Assembly: GCA_035079385.1 (NCBI GenBank)
Contig: JAVHKY010000013.1
Coordinates: 2,976,001-3,040,000, forward strand
Source of the DNA: Aspidiotus rigidus
Lineage: Eukaryota > Arthropoda > Insecta > Hemiptera > Diaspididae
DNA: 64,000 nucleotides
Direction: 5' to 3'
Made by a program: the position numbers and the translations under genes. The notes beneath the pieces were generated by a model. It saw only the letters and a list, made by a program, of their open reading frames with translations. It made no database searches and was not told where the DNA came from. This document shows positions 35,010-46,099 of this stretch, piece after piece (position 1 is the stretch's first letter; each line of letters opens with the position of its first letter).

Positions 35010-35949
35010 CTAAGTCCCTCTTCCTATCATATATGGCTGGATAGTCGAAATTTTTCCAAGTCCCCTAGACTTGAATTGTCTCATACCATTCCAATACAAC
35101 AGCGAGACAGGGGGCGAACGAGCGGAGCGAGTTCGCGCTACCTCATATTTCTCATAGAAGACTTGAATTTTCTCATACCATTCCATTACAACGGCGAGAT
35201 CGCTCGTTCGCCCCACGAAAGTTGATACCTCAAAATATAGAACACCCACAATTACCTCAAAATATTTCTCATACAAGACTTATACGACGCCAAGATAGGT
35301 AAAGGGGTAAACGAATAATATTTCACGAACACTTGATCTAGTAGAAGCCTAGACTGAAATATTTCATGATGACTGATAAAATATAAAAGACATGGAACAT
35401 GATTTTCATTTATTTGGCTATGCCAGAAAATTTAATAATACTACAATATGACCAAGTTACAAATTTTTTGTTAATTATATTTCCATTCGTTTCAAATTTT
35501 ATGGTTTTCAAAAGAAATACTATCTTCTTTCTCGCGGAGACGTCTCCCGAAGGTGCTGAGCACAATTCGAGGTGATGCCGCTATATCGGCTAGCAGCTTT
35601 TACCATTCCAACAAGCCTTCCTGTCGTCAATGCAGTACGTTGTAGTTTAGTATTCGTCGGACAAGTTACTCGCGTACACGTTTTTTCCTTCTTCTTCTTA
35701 CTACATCCAACCAAAAAAAAAATATTATCAAAATAATAAATAGAAAAAGAAAGCAAAGAAGAAAAAATACAAAAGAGGAATAGAAAAAATATATATAAAT
35801 CCTATAAATGTAAAAAATACAAAAACAAAAAGAAAAAGGCGAAAACAATAATAGTCCGACATAGCAACCCGTTGTGACGATTGGAGCCGAGTTTGACGCG
35901 TTATAAAGAGTAAAATTATAAATTAATGGAGAAAAAAAAAAAAAAAAAA
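35010..35949. other. Fragment of the ATATATGATAGG repeat family and intergenic DNA
   Basis: 35010-35060 (CTATCATATATGGCTGGATA, GAAATTTTTCCAAGTCCC) belongs to the family amplified at 51596-54440. GGGCGAACGAGCGGA at about 35107 recurs at 46556. CATGATTTTCATTTATTTGG at 35399 has a related copy at 47149. An A-rich stretch covers 35710-35860. No gene seen. Confidence 0.5.
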
Positions 35950-36345
35950 AAGTTGGAAAGAGTATGGCTACTGAGCTCACCTTGAAGGAAAAATGGAAAA
36001 ATTGATTTGAATTTAAATGTTGACGGAAGAAGGTAGGTCTGAAATAATTTGAAAATGTGTGAGAAAGTCGAAGGGTTTTCGGATAATACGAGGTCGGCGG
36101 CTCTGAGAGGGGTAGAGAATTGTAGATTGATGGCTTCCGAGTTTAATATTTGTTCAATGTTGAATATTTTTGAACATTCGAAAAGATAATGATTGATGTC
36201 GCCTTTAGAGGGATTGTTTGGATGAGGGGAACATAGACCAGATTCAGAAAGATTTAAACGTCTTAGGTGAGCGGGGAATATTGTTAAAAAGTTTATACCA
36301 AGAGGAAGCCGGAAGTAGAGGTTGAACGAGGAAATAATGAGATTT
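35950..36345 (-). mobile_element. LINE (I/R-type) C-terminal ORF2 remnant
   Basis: The minus strand reads NLYFRLPLGINFLTIFPAHL, RRLNLSESGLCSPHPNNPSK and GDINHYLFECSKIFNIE. The CxxxxxxxxxxGDINHxLFEC cysteine-histidine pattern is the zinc-knuckle-like end of non-LTR retrotransposon ORF2. A tail ending FLQGELSSHTLSNF then meets a poly-T(+) tract. Upstream the frame is broken. Confidence 0.6.
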
Positions 36346-37345
36346 CAGATTATTGTCGGATTTCTAGTAGGATATTGCCGATTCATCTCGCGTGGAGCAT
36401 CGAATGAGAGAAAATAGTTCTGACATAAGGAATTTGATTAGACTGGTGATAAAAAATTGTAAATCCGGATTAAGTTGGAAAAACTAGCTACTAACTTTAG
36501 TTCCCCTTTGTGCGGCATCAACCTTAGAGTCGGTTACACACGCCTTCATAACTTTTTCGGGGTGTATTCTCTCCGCCTTCTAGCGGATTCTGTTATATTA
36601 GGATAACATTTCTGTTCTAAATTATTTTCTCGTGTCTCGCTTTCAAGAATATCCGTTTCTCTCACTTAACCCTCACTTCCTCCGTCGGCCTTTCTGTAAC
36701 AAGTCCGCTGCAGAGTCGCTAACTTCCTTAATGTGTATTTGCATTCCACCTACTCTCCGATCTTCCCATATTTCCTATCCCAATTTCCACGGACTGTACC
36801 TCAAGCTGATTACTTCTCGTGCAGCTGAAAAGCTCTTACAATGAATACATGACAAAAAAAAAAAAATGGATGGAGTTAGTGCCCAGAAATGTGGACATCA
36901 TCACCTATTTCCACTTCGAACTTCTATTCAACCTTGCGGAGCTTTGTATTATTAAATATTTAAATACAAGAAGTAGAAGTATGGAGAAACGAGTATAGAA
37001 TTTAATAGGGAAAATTTACTTTCATCGTCTTTTTTATAATTAGAAGAAAATTATAACTGAAAATTAAGTTTCACTATTACTCATACATGTATCGATCAGA
37101 CATATACTCACATCGTAAAAAAGATGTAATTCTGAGAGTAAGTTACGTGTTAAGACGTAATACAGAGAGAACGATATTCTCTCTTTTGCTCTGCCAGTCA
37201 ACACGCAGCGCACTCTGGTAGTTGTATCCAGCAAAGTTGAAAGTTTTCCCAACGCGAGTATTTGTCTGATACGTGTAAAGATAGTCAGTGGTGCTACTAA
37301 TTCTATATTTCCAGGGTTATTCTCGAGTTTGAAGATTTCATCAAG
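36346..37345. other. Intergenic and probable promoter of the secreted-protein gene
   Basis: Further LINE debris may reach 36480. From about 36900 the DNA is ordinary AT-rich upstream sequence. ATTTCCAG at 37308-37315 could be a 3' splice site ahead of the start codon at 37346. Confidence 0.35.
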
Positions 37346-38141
37346 ATGAGCAGCAATTTTTCGCTTTGTTTGTGTTTGTCAGTTGTTGCATTCGTAATGG
37401 TATACGTACCTCAAGAGGTGAAAGGCGATGTCACTTGGGTGGAAACGATCCATGTTTGTAAGTTTACAATTGTCCATATATTGAAAATTCGGTGCACGCC
37501 AAATACCCAAATTCTTGACAGAATATTGGAAGTTGCACGACTCAATCAAAATTATTGGGGAGTAAAAGAATTTACTTCAACAAGATTGAGAAATGGAGAG
37601 GAAAAGCTTTGGGTACTGTTTTCTGAGCGGAAGTAAAACTTTTTAGGTAGCGATAAAAAGATTTCATTTTCAATTTTTATTTGCAATATTTACGACGTTT
37701 CTCAGAACGTTTTGTTTCTAAATTTGTTTACCTTCAAAAACTCAAAAGATTACGTCGCGTCGCTTTACCTAAAAATGTATATTACTACTATCAAATGCAT
37801 ACGATAAATTATTATCATGTATTTTTACCCCGTTTCTTACAGTGACAGGACTTGGGGATACCGAAAAAACAAGAATTGCGAACCTTAACGTGTCAGGTTT
37901 GGAACAAACAAATTGGAATAACAAGTGTGAGGAGGCAAAGGCTCTTGCCCGGAAAAAAGTATCAATTGGTACTGATACTTTTCAAAATATGAGACTCAAC
38001 AAATTTAAAATTACTTTCAAAAGTAAAAATGTGGAAAATGTAGTTGCTTTATATTGCTATCACAATCCAGCAGTCGTCTTGGTCGCTGAAGCTTCCGACA
38101 GCACATCCGTTTTAGAAATTTTAGCAGAGTCGGGACCGTGA
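37346..38141 (+). CDS. Small secreted protein of unknown family, two exons
   Basis: Exon 1 (37346-37457) ends in phase 1 at GTAAGT. Exon 2 (37843-38141) follows TTTCTTACAG and completes the codon. The protein is 136 aa. Residues 1-27 (MSSNFSLCLCLSVVAFVMVY, then VPQEVKG) form a clear signal peptide, giving a mature protein of about 109 aa with only two cysteines (KCEEAKAL and LYCYHNP). No known motif, membrane anchor or repeat was seen. AATAAA at 38286-38291 suits a short 3' UTR. The intron is open for 59 codons past the donor (ending WVLFSERK), so a retained-intron form of 96 aa is possible. A salivary or haemolymph protein is conceivable but unsupported. Confidence 0.65.
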
Positions 38142-38285
38142 GGAATGAAAAAATTAAAAAAAAATGCTGTCGTATCTACCACTCAATTTTGTTTTTGTTC
38201 ATCAATCGCTTTATCTTGTAAATTTTTCTTTTCTATTTCCCGCAATATTGCGTTATCAAGTTTATTCAACTGTGAAGTTCTCATA

Positions 38286-38291
38286 AATAAA
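38286..38291 (+). terminator. Polyadenylation signal AATAAA of the secreted-protein gene
   Basis: Lies 145 bp after the stop codon at 38141, within AT-rich sequence; overlapping AATAAATAAATT. Confidence 0.5.
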
Positions 38292-38403
38292 TAAATTTTA
38301 TCGTTGCATCGCAAACAATTTGTCTTCTTTTGTTAAGGTATTGTACTTTTAAGCAAAACCATTGAATTTTCTAGGGAGAGGATAGCAAAGCTTTACATTA
38401 CGG

Positions 38404-38870
38404 GTGGATTTGTGGAGGAAAGCACTAAATATTCAGGGCACCACACTTAGTAGCGAACATAAAAGTGTTGAATACCAAGCTAACCTCAATGAACCATCTC
38501 GATTGTCGTACTGTCAAATTATCTCTTGTACCTTTCACTTCGGACAGGCGTGGTTCAGGGTAGAGTTGAAAACTAGCGACCTTCGAATGGAGTACACCGA
38601 CAGTAGCTCAGAAGGCGGTAAATGCGTTGATTGTATGGGCTTACCTATCTCCTTCCGGAAGAGGTTTATGAAAGTTTCATTCCGTTAATTGAAGTAGCAC
38701 CGATTGAAGCCACCTCACACATTGAATACCTTCTTCAGACGTACATCTCATACAACGCGATGTTCCCGTAAGCACTATGGACAGGACCCCCCTTTCTTTA
38801 ACCGTAGGACTACTAATGCTGTCAAGAGTTTCCTTAGTTTTATCACTCGTCGCCTTATACTAACCTCGTA
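38404..38870 (+). pseudogene. MULE transposase remnant
   Basis: Plus-strand fragments read GTTLSSEHKSVEYQANLNEP, CTFHFGQAWFRVEL, a GLP(x)SFRKRF stretch, then in other frames EEVYESFIPLIEVAPIEATS, HIEYLLQTYISYNAMFP and FFNRRTTNAVKSFLSF. The order C-x-FHFxQAxxRx, MGLP, EEVxxxF, DYLLxxYI, FPxxLW and RTTNxxESF is that of the MULE transposase domain. Frameshifts and stops mark it as dead. It lies 4 kb from MULE copy 2, but it has no recognised TIRs of that family. Confidence 0.7.
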
Positions 38871-39303
38871 ATCAAAGTCTGCAATCAATCCAAATTGAAA
38901 GCGACTCGAAAATCAACTGCATTCGAAAAATACTGTCGGTGACGGAAGAAAAATATCAAGCAATGATTGACGCGCACAACCAGTACAGAGTTGCTAATTA
39001 TGATCAGCTACATTACCTTAAAGTATTGGGGTATCATAACCAGCCAAAGAAAATTACGTGTTGATTCTGAATTTTAATCACGCCTACTTTGTGCAGCCAG
39101 TCCTCAGCCTGGTCAAATGAGAAAGGAAATGCATCTTCACGGTCCATGCACCGCAAACATTTACTTTGCGTGAAAGGGATATATACTTATGCGCAATCGT
39201 GTTGTCTCTACTTTTGCGTAAACCTGTACCACCCACCGATCCTAGATTATTTGCTTACAGATCGACTGAAAAGTAACTGAGAATTGCCTCTTTCTTTCAA
39301 GTC
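38871..39303. other. Decayed sequence after the MULE remnant
   Basis: May be the 3' part of the same dead transposase; no clear motif. The ORF at 39089-39280 has no supporting evidence. Confidence 0.3.
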
Positions 39304-40020
39304 TTAGTGAGGGGGAAACAGCCTTGGTAGCGAAATGTTCCGAATGTATATGTTGTTCCCAATGAAGAAACTCAAAATCCAAAGAATTGCACCCATCCGC
39401 TCACTCATATGGACTGCAGAGTTGACATGTAGTGAGCTGAAAGAACTTCTATCCCTATTGTTTCTGTGTACGCAGCCCGATGTAAAAGTCGAGCAGGTCA
39501 GGAATTTTATTGTTGTCAGTTGGCCAGTATGATGGGGTGAATGAAGAGTGGCAACTGCATGAGAACGAGTTTGTGGCATTGAGTAGTTCTTGGCCCCTTG
39601 TCGGGGGTTATTAGGCGTGAGCCCCAGGAAGTATGCTTGACGTAGTTGTCTCCTCCAAGTATTTATTTTGGACCTAGTTTTCTGAGGACGTCGATGTATT
39701 GATCTTCTACTATTTTGTGCTTGGATGGACAATAACATGCTGCTATAGTTAGATTGTAGTTTCCAAGTTTAACTCAGATGAGGGTAGCTTGCAGGTAGTC
39801 GTAGCTGAAATCCTCTGGCTTATAGTGGTTTATGTTTGCCTTGACCAGTATTGCTGCACCTCTCCTTGCGTTTGCACCCAGATGCGTAGTCAAGTGAGCT
39901 GTAGAGCCTGGCATTTTAGGACAATCCCTGTGAGTGTAGTGAATTTCACTGATTAGTGCAATCTCGATGTAGTAGCGATTGAGAGAAAGAAAATTAAACA
40001 TTTTAAATTAAAGAAAACGG
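39304..40020 (-). mobile_element. Jockey-type LINE endonuclease remnant
   Basis: The minus strand reads LSLNRYYIEIALISEIHYTH, then NARRGAAILVKANINHYKPE and DFSYDYLQATLI. These are the start of the apurinic-endonuclease domain of Jockey-like LINEs (IALISExH..., GGxAILVKxxIxHY, DYLQAT). Downstream in shifted frames come KYILGGDN-like residues and YWPTDNNKIPDLLDFYI, matching the family signature PTYWPTDxNKxPDLIDFFI. Several frameshifts; not active. Confidence 0.75.
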
Positions 40021-40488
40021 ATGTCCGAAGTGCCTATTATTTAGCCCGAACATTGACTATCGATTTCACCCGGTCTATCGCGGTAGCAGTGATAGCTTAC
40101 CCCGCTATTGATGAAAAAATCCTGGAAATATTGATCTTTTTGAGGATATTTCTCTTCACTGAGGACTGTGATACCAAAGTATGTTGCACTGGAAGACATA
40201 ATATGAATTTCCTCGGGTGCCACTCCGCCTCCGTTCTTTTTGAATGAGTTTAAAGTCTCGCAATTGCGAGAAACCCGGGAAAATATAGATGATTGCTTAA
40301 AAAAAAAAAAAATAGTACGGGTGCACGTCTATATCGTCTAAAATTTCTCCAAGTTACATAGATCTGCGATCATTATTCCGTGAGATGCAGTCATTTGGAT
40401 TTTGAGGCCTAAAAATTACTCTGCAGTCCATATGGATGAGCGGATGGGTCAAATTCTTTGGATTTCGAGTTTCCTTATTGGGGACAAC
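39352..40488. repeat. Inverted duplication of a LINE segment
   Basis: 39352-39421 (for example GAATTGCACCCATCCGCTCA) is repeated inverted at 40419-40488 (TGAGCGGATGGGTCAAATTC), about 70 bp with roughly 85-90% identity by eye. The copies lie about 1.07 kb apart. Confidence 0.7.
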
Positions 40489-40639
40489 CTTAGACCAACT
40501 AGTACATAGACCGCCGATAGCCAGTGTAAATGGTATGGCGTTATCAGTCGTCGCAACATAGGAGGCTGGCTGTAAGTCGGTAAGGTTTTATATGGACAGT
40601 TGGATGTACGCATGGCAAGAGGATGTAAGCTATGTCACG

Positions 40640-41030
40640 CCCACCTACATCTAACAGACCGAGTTATCGTGACGGCACAGCGTGATTTTCATGACGTGAT
40701 CATAGGGCAAAGGTACCCAAAATTTATACGAATTTATCCAATCGCAAATTTGCTCCCCATAAGAAAAGCACAGGGAGCATTCGATCATATGGTATTAATC
40801 AAGAATGAGACAGGATTGGGAGGAGAAATGATTACTTTCAAAAGCCGACTATCTCACGCATTATAAATATCAACTTTTTTCTCCTCAATCCTTTCTAATT
40901 TTCATTCAATTCCATACTGATCTTGGCTCTCCGTGCTTTTCTTATGGGAGCAAAAAAGCGATTGGAACAATTCGACCTACTATCGATATTGTTGTTATCA
41001 GAAATAACTCGGTCTACTCCGTGAAACCGT
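40640..41030. repeat. Imperfect inverted repeat with coding-like arms
   Basis: Left arm ATCCAATCGCAAATTTGCTC, CCCATAAGAAAAGCACAGGG pairs with right arm GTGCTTTTCTTATGGGAGC, AAAAAAGCGATTGGAACAAT. ACAGACCGAGTTATC pairs with AATAACTCGGTCTAC further out. Read outward-in, each arm encodes similar peptides (LLPIRKAQGAFDHMVLIKNE against FFAPIRKARRAKISMELNEN). This suggests an inverted duplication of one unknown ORF segment. Confidence 0.55.
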
Positions 41031-41269
41031 ACCGACTTATAAACCCTACGATGTTCCAACGGTATTTGTATGACGATCGGCCGTCCATGTCTAAGGGAAC
41101 AACATTTCGACATACATTTGGAACATTTTGCGACCAAGGCTTGTCTCCCTTTTACTGCCCGGCTAGTGCCTTTTGTCAATGTATCCTTCATTGACTATTG
41201 CCATCATCATCAAGTCGACGGAGCGTCGAATGATATCGACTCTATTTTACCTCATTTATCTCGCTGATT

Positions 41270-42817
41270 TCGAGTCAATTTTTCCAAATTTTTGATCGTC
41301 CTGATCCGGCCTTAAAAAATGTGAGGCATAACGACACTGCACTTGCACTTCGTACGTAAAACTCACGAAGAAATTGGAAAGCTTCGTGTGTTTTTACTCA
41401 TCCCGTCATGATCTATTCAAACTCTTCTCTGATAAACAGAAAAATACGAAACAGTAGTTCAAGAAGTTTCCTGGCCGCGTAAAATAAGTGCTAATAGATA
41501 CTAATAATATTGTAGGCAATTGTTCATTCAATTGTATACTCGGAAAGTACCTATCGCACATAAGGAAGCAATTATTTTCGCGATAAAACGCGGGTGTTTT
41601 ATGCTGCGCTTTTTATGAACTCGACGAATATGAGAGTTTCGATTAGATAAATATTATACCATCTTTGTACACACAACAAATAGGTTTGTGACTATCCTAT
41701 TGGCGCGAGGAACCACACAGCCTTGATTTTGACAAAGATTGTCTCGCACTTTTAGTACCCAATAAGACACTATTCTGGCCGGATTTCCCCGTACCGAGTA
41801 TTATCTATGTAGGCCTAATTATTTTACAATTTCGTATTTAGTCATTCACACCTTCTTCATCTTGCACGGTAGGAACAAGGTTACAAATTTGGTTCCATCG
41901 TCTGATGCTTCCGTATATTATTTCTTTTGTAAATCCATCATTCACATCGAAACTATGTCCTTCTCTTTTAATAAAAGTATACGCGAAGAAGATGAAACAT
42001 CGAATAAGAAAGAATCTCAACCACGAATACCTAGCACCCATACGTGCCTAACCCGAGCAAGTCATCGTCACTCACTGGTTCGGGAAAAACGTATGTACGA
42101 GTATCCATTTGTAGGCGGATCTGTTTCGGGGACGAAAAGATGCCCATGAAACGCTTACGAGATAAACAACAATAATAATAATATTACCTCCTGATCGAAT
42201 AGTATTATTTTGCATAATGTATTGTGTTTGTTTATATAATTTTCTGGAATGAAGACGTTCGTACCACACCGCACGTCGCGGTACATTCGAATATGCCTTC
42301 GAATAAAAAAGTCACAATTCTTTTCGAATTAGTATGCTGTGCTTGTTAATTACGTGTTAAATTTTTCTCCAAAGTAGGTATATATTATAATAATGAAAGA
42401 AAGTACACAACGTAACTTTCTACTCAATTTCACTTGGACCAGCATTGTTCTGATTACAATAAACGCAAATCGTCGATATGACGTTATAAATATTTGTATG
42501 TATATTGAAGTGGATTTATTTTGAATCCATGATTTAATGGGGATACCACCGCGTGCAAGCCTCCCAAGTCGATTCATCCGCACAGTGCTTCACGTCATGA
42601 AAATCATATTAAAATGTTGATACGTCTGTGCATGCGCGTCTGACTGACATCTGCAATAATACGTAATTTCACGAGGTGAATTATGACCCGTACATATTAC
42701 GCTCACAAAATAAGTTCAAACAATTTCTGCTCCACTTATGCACAAATACAGATACACTGATAATATTATTCTTTTGATCAATTTTCAAATTGATTACCTC
42801 TGTCTTTTTTTTCGCAG
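41270..42817. other. Intergenic, no gene recognised
   Basis: Only short ORFs overlapping on both strands (41838-42269). No splice-supported exon or TE end seen. Confidence 0.4.
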
Positions 42818-43060
42818 AAGACTCAAATGCGTGTGACAACGCGATTGTTATTGCAGATGAGCTTAAAACCAGGCACTCGAAGATATCAATAATTGCAGCA
42901 TACCACAACAGTAGTCCTAGGACACAACTCCTGCAGGACACCACAAGTGACCGGGTGATTCACTCTACTGGCAATCGTCTCTATTTAGATTTCTTGACAA
43001 CGAGGATAGCTGATGATAATCCTGAACAAGTGGGAAGACATTTTTTAGTCTTCTCTCATG
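42818..43060 (+). CDS. Isolated phase 1-1 exon, possibly CUB-like extracellular module
   Basis: A polypyrimidine tract and CAG (42815-42817) precede the exon and GTATCA follows it. It is 243 nt (81 codons), and both ends cut codons after base 1, the phase typical of shuffled extracellular modules. It encodes EDSNACDNAIVIADELKTRH, AAYHNSSPRTQLLQDTTSDR, VIHSTGNRLYLDFLTTRIAD and GRHFLVFSHG. The pattern C(D/T)NAIVI, then STGNxLYLxFxT, then GxxFLxxF recalls a CUB domain. It could equally be an unrelated secreted-protein exon. The flanking exons were not found, so it may be part of a larger gene or a relic. Confidence 0.4.
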
Positions 43061-43679
43061 GTATCAAATTGAATGTATTTCAGGGTGATGGCTGGTTTAT
43101 GTTTGCACAAAACTAACGCTTTTATCGGAATCCCACCCCCATTCCACTAATGGAAATCCGCAAGGCCGAGTTTCCCCCCTCCTGTTGACGGCTTAAAATC
43201 TTGAACCCTCGACCCAATCGAGAAATCTACGAGTCCTAGTTCCCCTGACCGAAAATACAGTATATCAGGCTGTACTAGCTTTAAAATAGGCTACTATCCG
43301 AAATCCGCGAGGCCGAGTTGCCCCTGATAGCCGCGCTTGCGAAGACTGCACCCTGGTTGCCAGCAAATGGACGACCGAGATGCGGAATGCTGGCGGTATT
43401 ACGGCCGATGTGTCACTCAATATTAAAGGAAGAGGTTGTACATGAAAATATACTCACGAGAGTAAAGAAAATTGCAAGCACCGCAGAAATAATTTCGATA
43501 AACGAATAGCGCTTTCGGTTGAAAAACCATCTTCAACGAGAACAAGAAAGCAATACTGATCCAACTATGAAACGAAACATTCGAGACAAAAAGGAAAGAA
43601 CTAATCATCGAGTTGTGATTCATAAATAGAAACCGGATTCCTCGGCATTTGTCGAATGAGTTCCTGTGAAGGCAGATGA
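43061..43679. other. Intergenic with tandemly related 'CCGCGAGGCCGAGTT' repeats
   Basis: AAATCCGCAAGGCCGAGTT at 43146 and AAATCCGCGAGGCCGAGTT at 43300 are about 154 bp apart; weaker relatives occur at 46385 and 46455. On the minus strand at about 43452-43530 an open segment with RYSFIEIISAVLAIFFTL precedes GTGAGT; coding is not established. Confidence 0.4.
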
Positions 43680-44260
43680 GTAAAAATGAAATAGAAGTAT
43701 GTTTTGGGGGTAGTAGGGGCTCAGGAAAAAAATTTAATGCCGAAATCGAAATAAATGCCGAAATGGGGGGTAAACGCCGGAAAATGCCGAATTTGTCATA
43801 TCAGAAAAAGAAAACTTCATCTATGCATACACAACGCAAAATCGGGAGGCAGTCTACAAAAGAACCTCGATAATCCGGATTTGGCGAACCTACCTGACGC
43901 TATTCAAAATTCGGAGAAACGAGGTTTGACTCTACATGCTCAAATCAAGATCGACAATATTCGTCGAAAAATGAGCATGATTCCAGGTGCTCGAGGTAAA
44001 ATCCTTAAAAAGAAAACTGAAGGTGTGTTCAGAAGGAATCCCGGCATGGAATTCATGGGGGCAATTGACGCTGCAATGACCGACAGAATCATGGATGATG
44101 GATGCATCTGTTCCTAGGGTACGCGTATGCCCCAATGGTGTCTGTTGTCGTTGAGAGGTCGTTCTCGGAATATTAATACGTCCTCAATGATCGTTGACAC
44201 AACTTCACTCAAAGTAACCTTGAGAAGCATCTTCTTGTGTTACATAATAAGAAGTTTCTG
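43680..44260 (+). pseudogene. hAT-like transposase remnant
   Basis: The plus strand reads CRICHIRKRKLHLCIHNAKS, KIDNIRRKMSMIPGARGKIL and KKKTEGVFRRNPGMEFM. After a stop and frameshift it reads YAPMVSVVVERSFSEY and YVLNDR. The APxxSVxVERSFSxYKxxLxDRR signature is the C-terminal dimerisation region of a hAT-like transposase group. Stops and shifts show decay. Confidence 0.55.
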
Positions 44261-44427
44261 TAGAAAAGGACAAATTTGTCTATATTTTTCAAATTTTCGC
44301 GACCTAATTTTATTTTTTCAATTTTCGTGACTTAATTTTCTGATTTTCAAACGTTTTTACCAAATAAAGCCAAAAATGCCTTATTTAGCGCCGAATTTTG
44401 ATTTTTTAGTGCCGAGAAATCCGGTCT

Positions 44428-45084
44428 CTATTCATAAACAAGCTCTATCAGACCTTCGACCGGTGTATGCGTGTTCAGCACGATGACACCACCAATATTC
44501 ATATGACGAATGATTTCTATGTGTTCCAGGGCAATGCGTTCAAAGTACGAATCTTCCTTCTGGAGAAGCACTTGAGAACCCTCCCGGAAGCTATGTCCAC
44601 TGGTGATTAAGTGATCAGCGAATGCCGAATCTCCCTCGCTACCCTTCTCCCTGGCTTTCTTATGTTCAGCCACCATGATCTTTAACTGCCAACCAGTTTC
44701 TCCAATATAAACACCCTTACAATCTTTACACTCTAATCTATACACCCTAATTTTCTCCTCCTCAGGAACTCGGTCTTGCAGCTTAACAAAATTGTAGAAC
44801 GCAGACCGAAAACCGAAGGGGCGAAGGGCCCGTCCTAACCGAAGGGAGAATTTTCCCAAGAAAGGGAGCTCCATGCTCATGGAGCGGGGGAGGAAGGTAG
44901 TAGAGTCGAGGTGCTTCCTAACCACCCTCCTACGAACCATCGCGTCTATGTTCAAATGAATCTCATTAACTCTGGCCAGATGTTTTATGGTCATCAACTC
45001 CTCCCTGAAGGCAGTGTGACTCAAGGAAATGTTAGTCAATCTATGGATGAAACGGTTAAACGCCGCATATTTGTGAGCGACAGA
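44428..45084 (-). mobile_element. Penelope-like element C-terminus with GIY-YIG endonuclease
   Basis: The longest open piece is about 203 codons, and the frame extends upstream to about 45084 (AHKYAAFNRFIHRLTNISLS). The N-terminal part (HTAFREELMTIKHLARVNEI) is the post-RT region of Penelope-like elements. The C-terminal part has VYRLECKDCKGVYIGETGWQ, then EHKKA, FADHLITSGHSF and EHIEIIRH: a GIY-YIG endonuclease with its CxxC and GVYIGETG core. The usual Arg before the EH motif appears replaced (KIMVAEH). The stop at 44428 looks natural; the 5' end is cut off against the R1-like fragment. Confidence 0.8.
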
Positions 45085-45113
45085 ACAGAATGACCAGACC
45101 TATCTGAATATGT

Positions 45114-46010
45114 ATGACCGTAACTTTCAAAAACGTATTGATTCAAAGGAAGGCGCCTTTGACCATACGCTGTGGCCATGGAATTACAGACACTGCAGGT
45201 CCCGAACCACCTTGTCAATATTACGAGGAGCTATTTAAGAGAAGGACGATGGTCCTGGAAGACTGTTTTGTAGGAATTGAGAGGGGATGCCCAAAGGGTA
45301 GCATATTGTATCCCCTCTTGTGGCACACTAGGTACAATTATATCCTTGACACGCTGCTGTGCTTATGTGGACGACAAGCTGTTTCCCCTGTCGGCGGTTT
45401 TTGTTCAGGAGCTGTGTACTAAACTGAGCTTTTGCTGACGAAGAAGCAAGGTGTTGTTATCGCCCTCCAATAAAAATAAAGGGCATGTGCGCCAGGCCGG
45501 AAGAGATGATAAAATACTTTGGTGTGTGGCTCGATGATAGACTGAACTGGGAGCCACACGCCAAAAGAGTATATGAAAAAGAATGGTGCCTAAATTAACG
45601 GCGTTAGCGCGCAACACTTTTGGAAACAGCGTGACGGCGGGGTGATTTATGCTGGAAGGTACCATAGACGCATACATAAGCTATGCGTGTGCAGTGTTTG
45701 CCCCTGACTGAAAGTAAAAAAGGTGCATGCTACTGCGCTACGACCGGCTGTACCAGCCGATTTCCCACATTCCAGCTACTGCAATATGTAACTGGGTCCC
45801 GGCAAGATACTAGATCCATAATCTATGCACACAAGAAGAACGTGACACTGCTTGGGGACCTATTGTCAAACCCCCAAACGTGTCTGCAGATGGTAATCTC
45901 CGGAAACTGGTGGAGCCAGAGGCTCTTCATAAGTGGAAGTAAGAATATAAACATGGTGAACACGGGAAATGGACGAAAGCTCACATTAAGGGACCAGGAC
46001 TAGAGCTGGA
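45114..46010 (+). mobile_element. R1-like LINE reverse transcriptase remnant
   Basis: The plus strand reads MVLEDCFVGIERGCPKGSIL then YPLLWHTRYNYILDTLL, matching the R1-clade RGCPQGSILSPLLWN core. Further on are CAYVDDKLFPL (YVDD box), IKYFGVWLDDRLNWEPHAKR and, after a shift, VPKLTALARNTFGNSV and EGTIDAYISYACAVFAPD. The order and wording are those of R1-type ORF2. Several stops and frameshifts; inactive. Confidence 0.75.
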
Positions 46011-46052
46011 TCCATATTTCTTAAATCCTTTAATATATCTTATGTATAAGGT

Positions 46053-46076
46053 ATGAAAACCCCACTCTTTTCCGGG
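46053..46076 (+). other. GC-rich hairpin at the LINE 3' end
   Basis: CCCCACTCTTTTCCGGGAGT continuing GGGG forms an 8-bp stem (CCCCACTC/GAGTGGGG) in the 3' UTR region just after the R1-like coding remnant. It could be a structure recognised by the element's RT. Confidence 0.45.
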
Positions 46077-46099
46077 AGTGGGGAAGCTTATAAAATTGT

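Noticed and set aside
43452..43530. Minus-strand segment with RYSFIEIISAVLAIFFTL before GTGAGT, resembling a first membrane segment of an ABCA-type transporter
   Set aside because: A single short hydrophobic stretch with one good splice site; no partner exons found.
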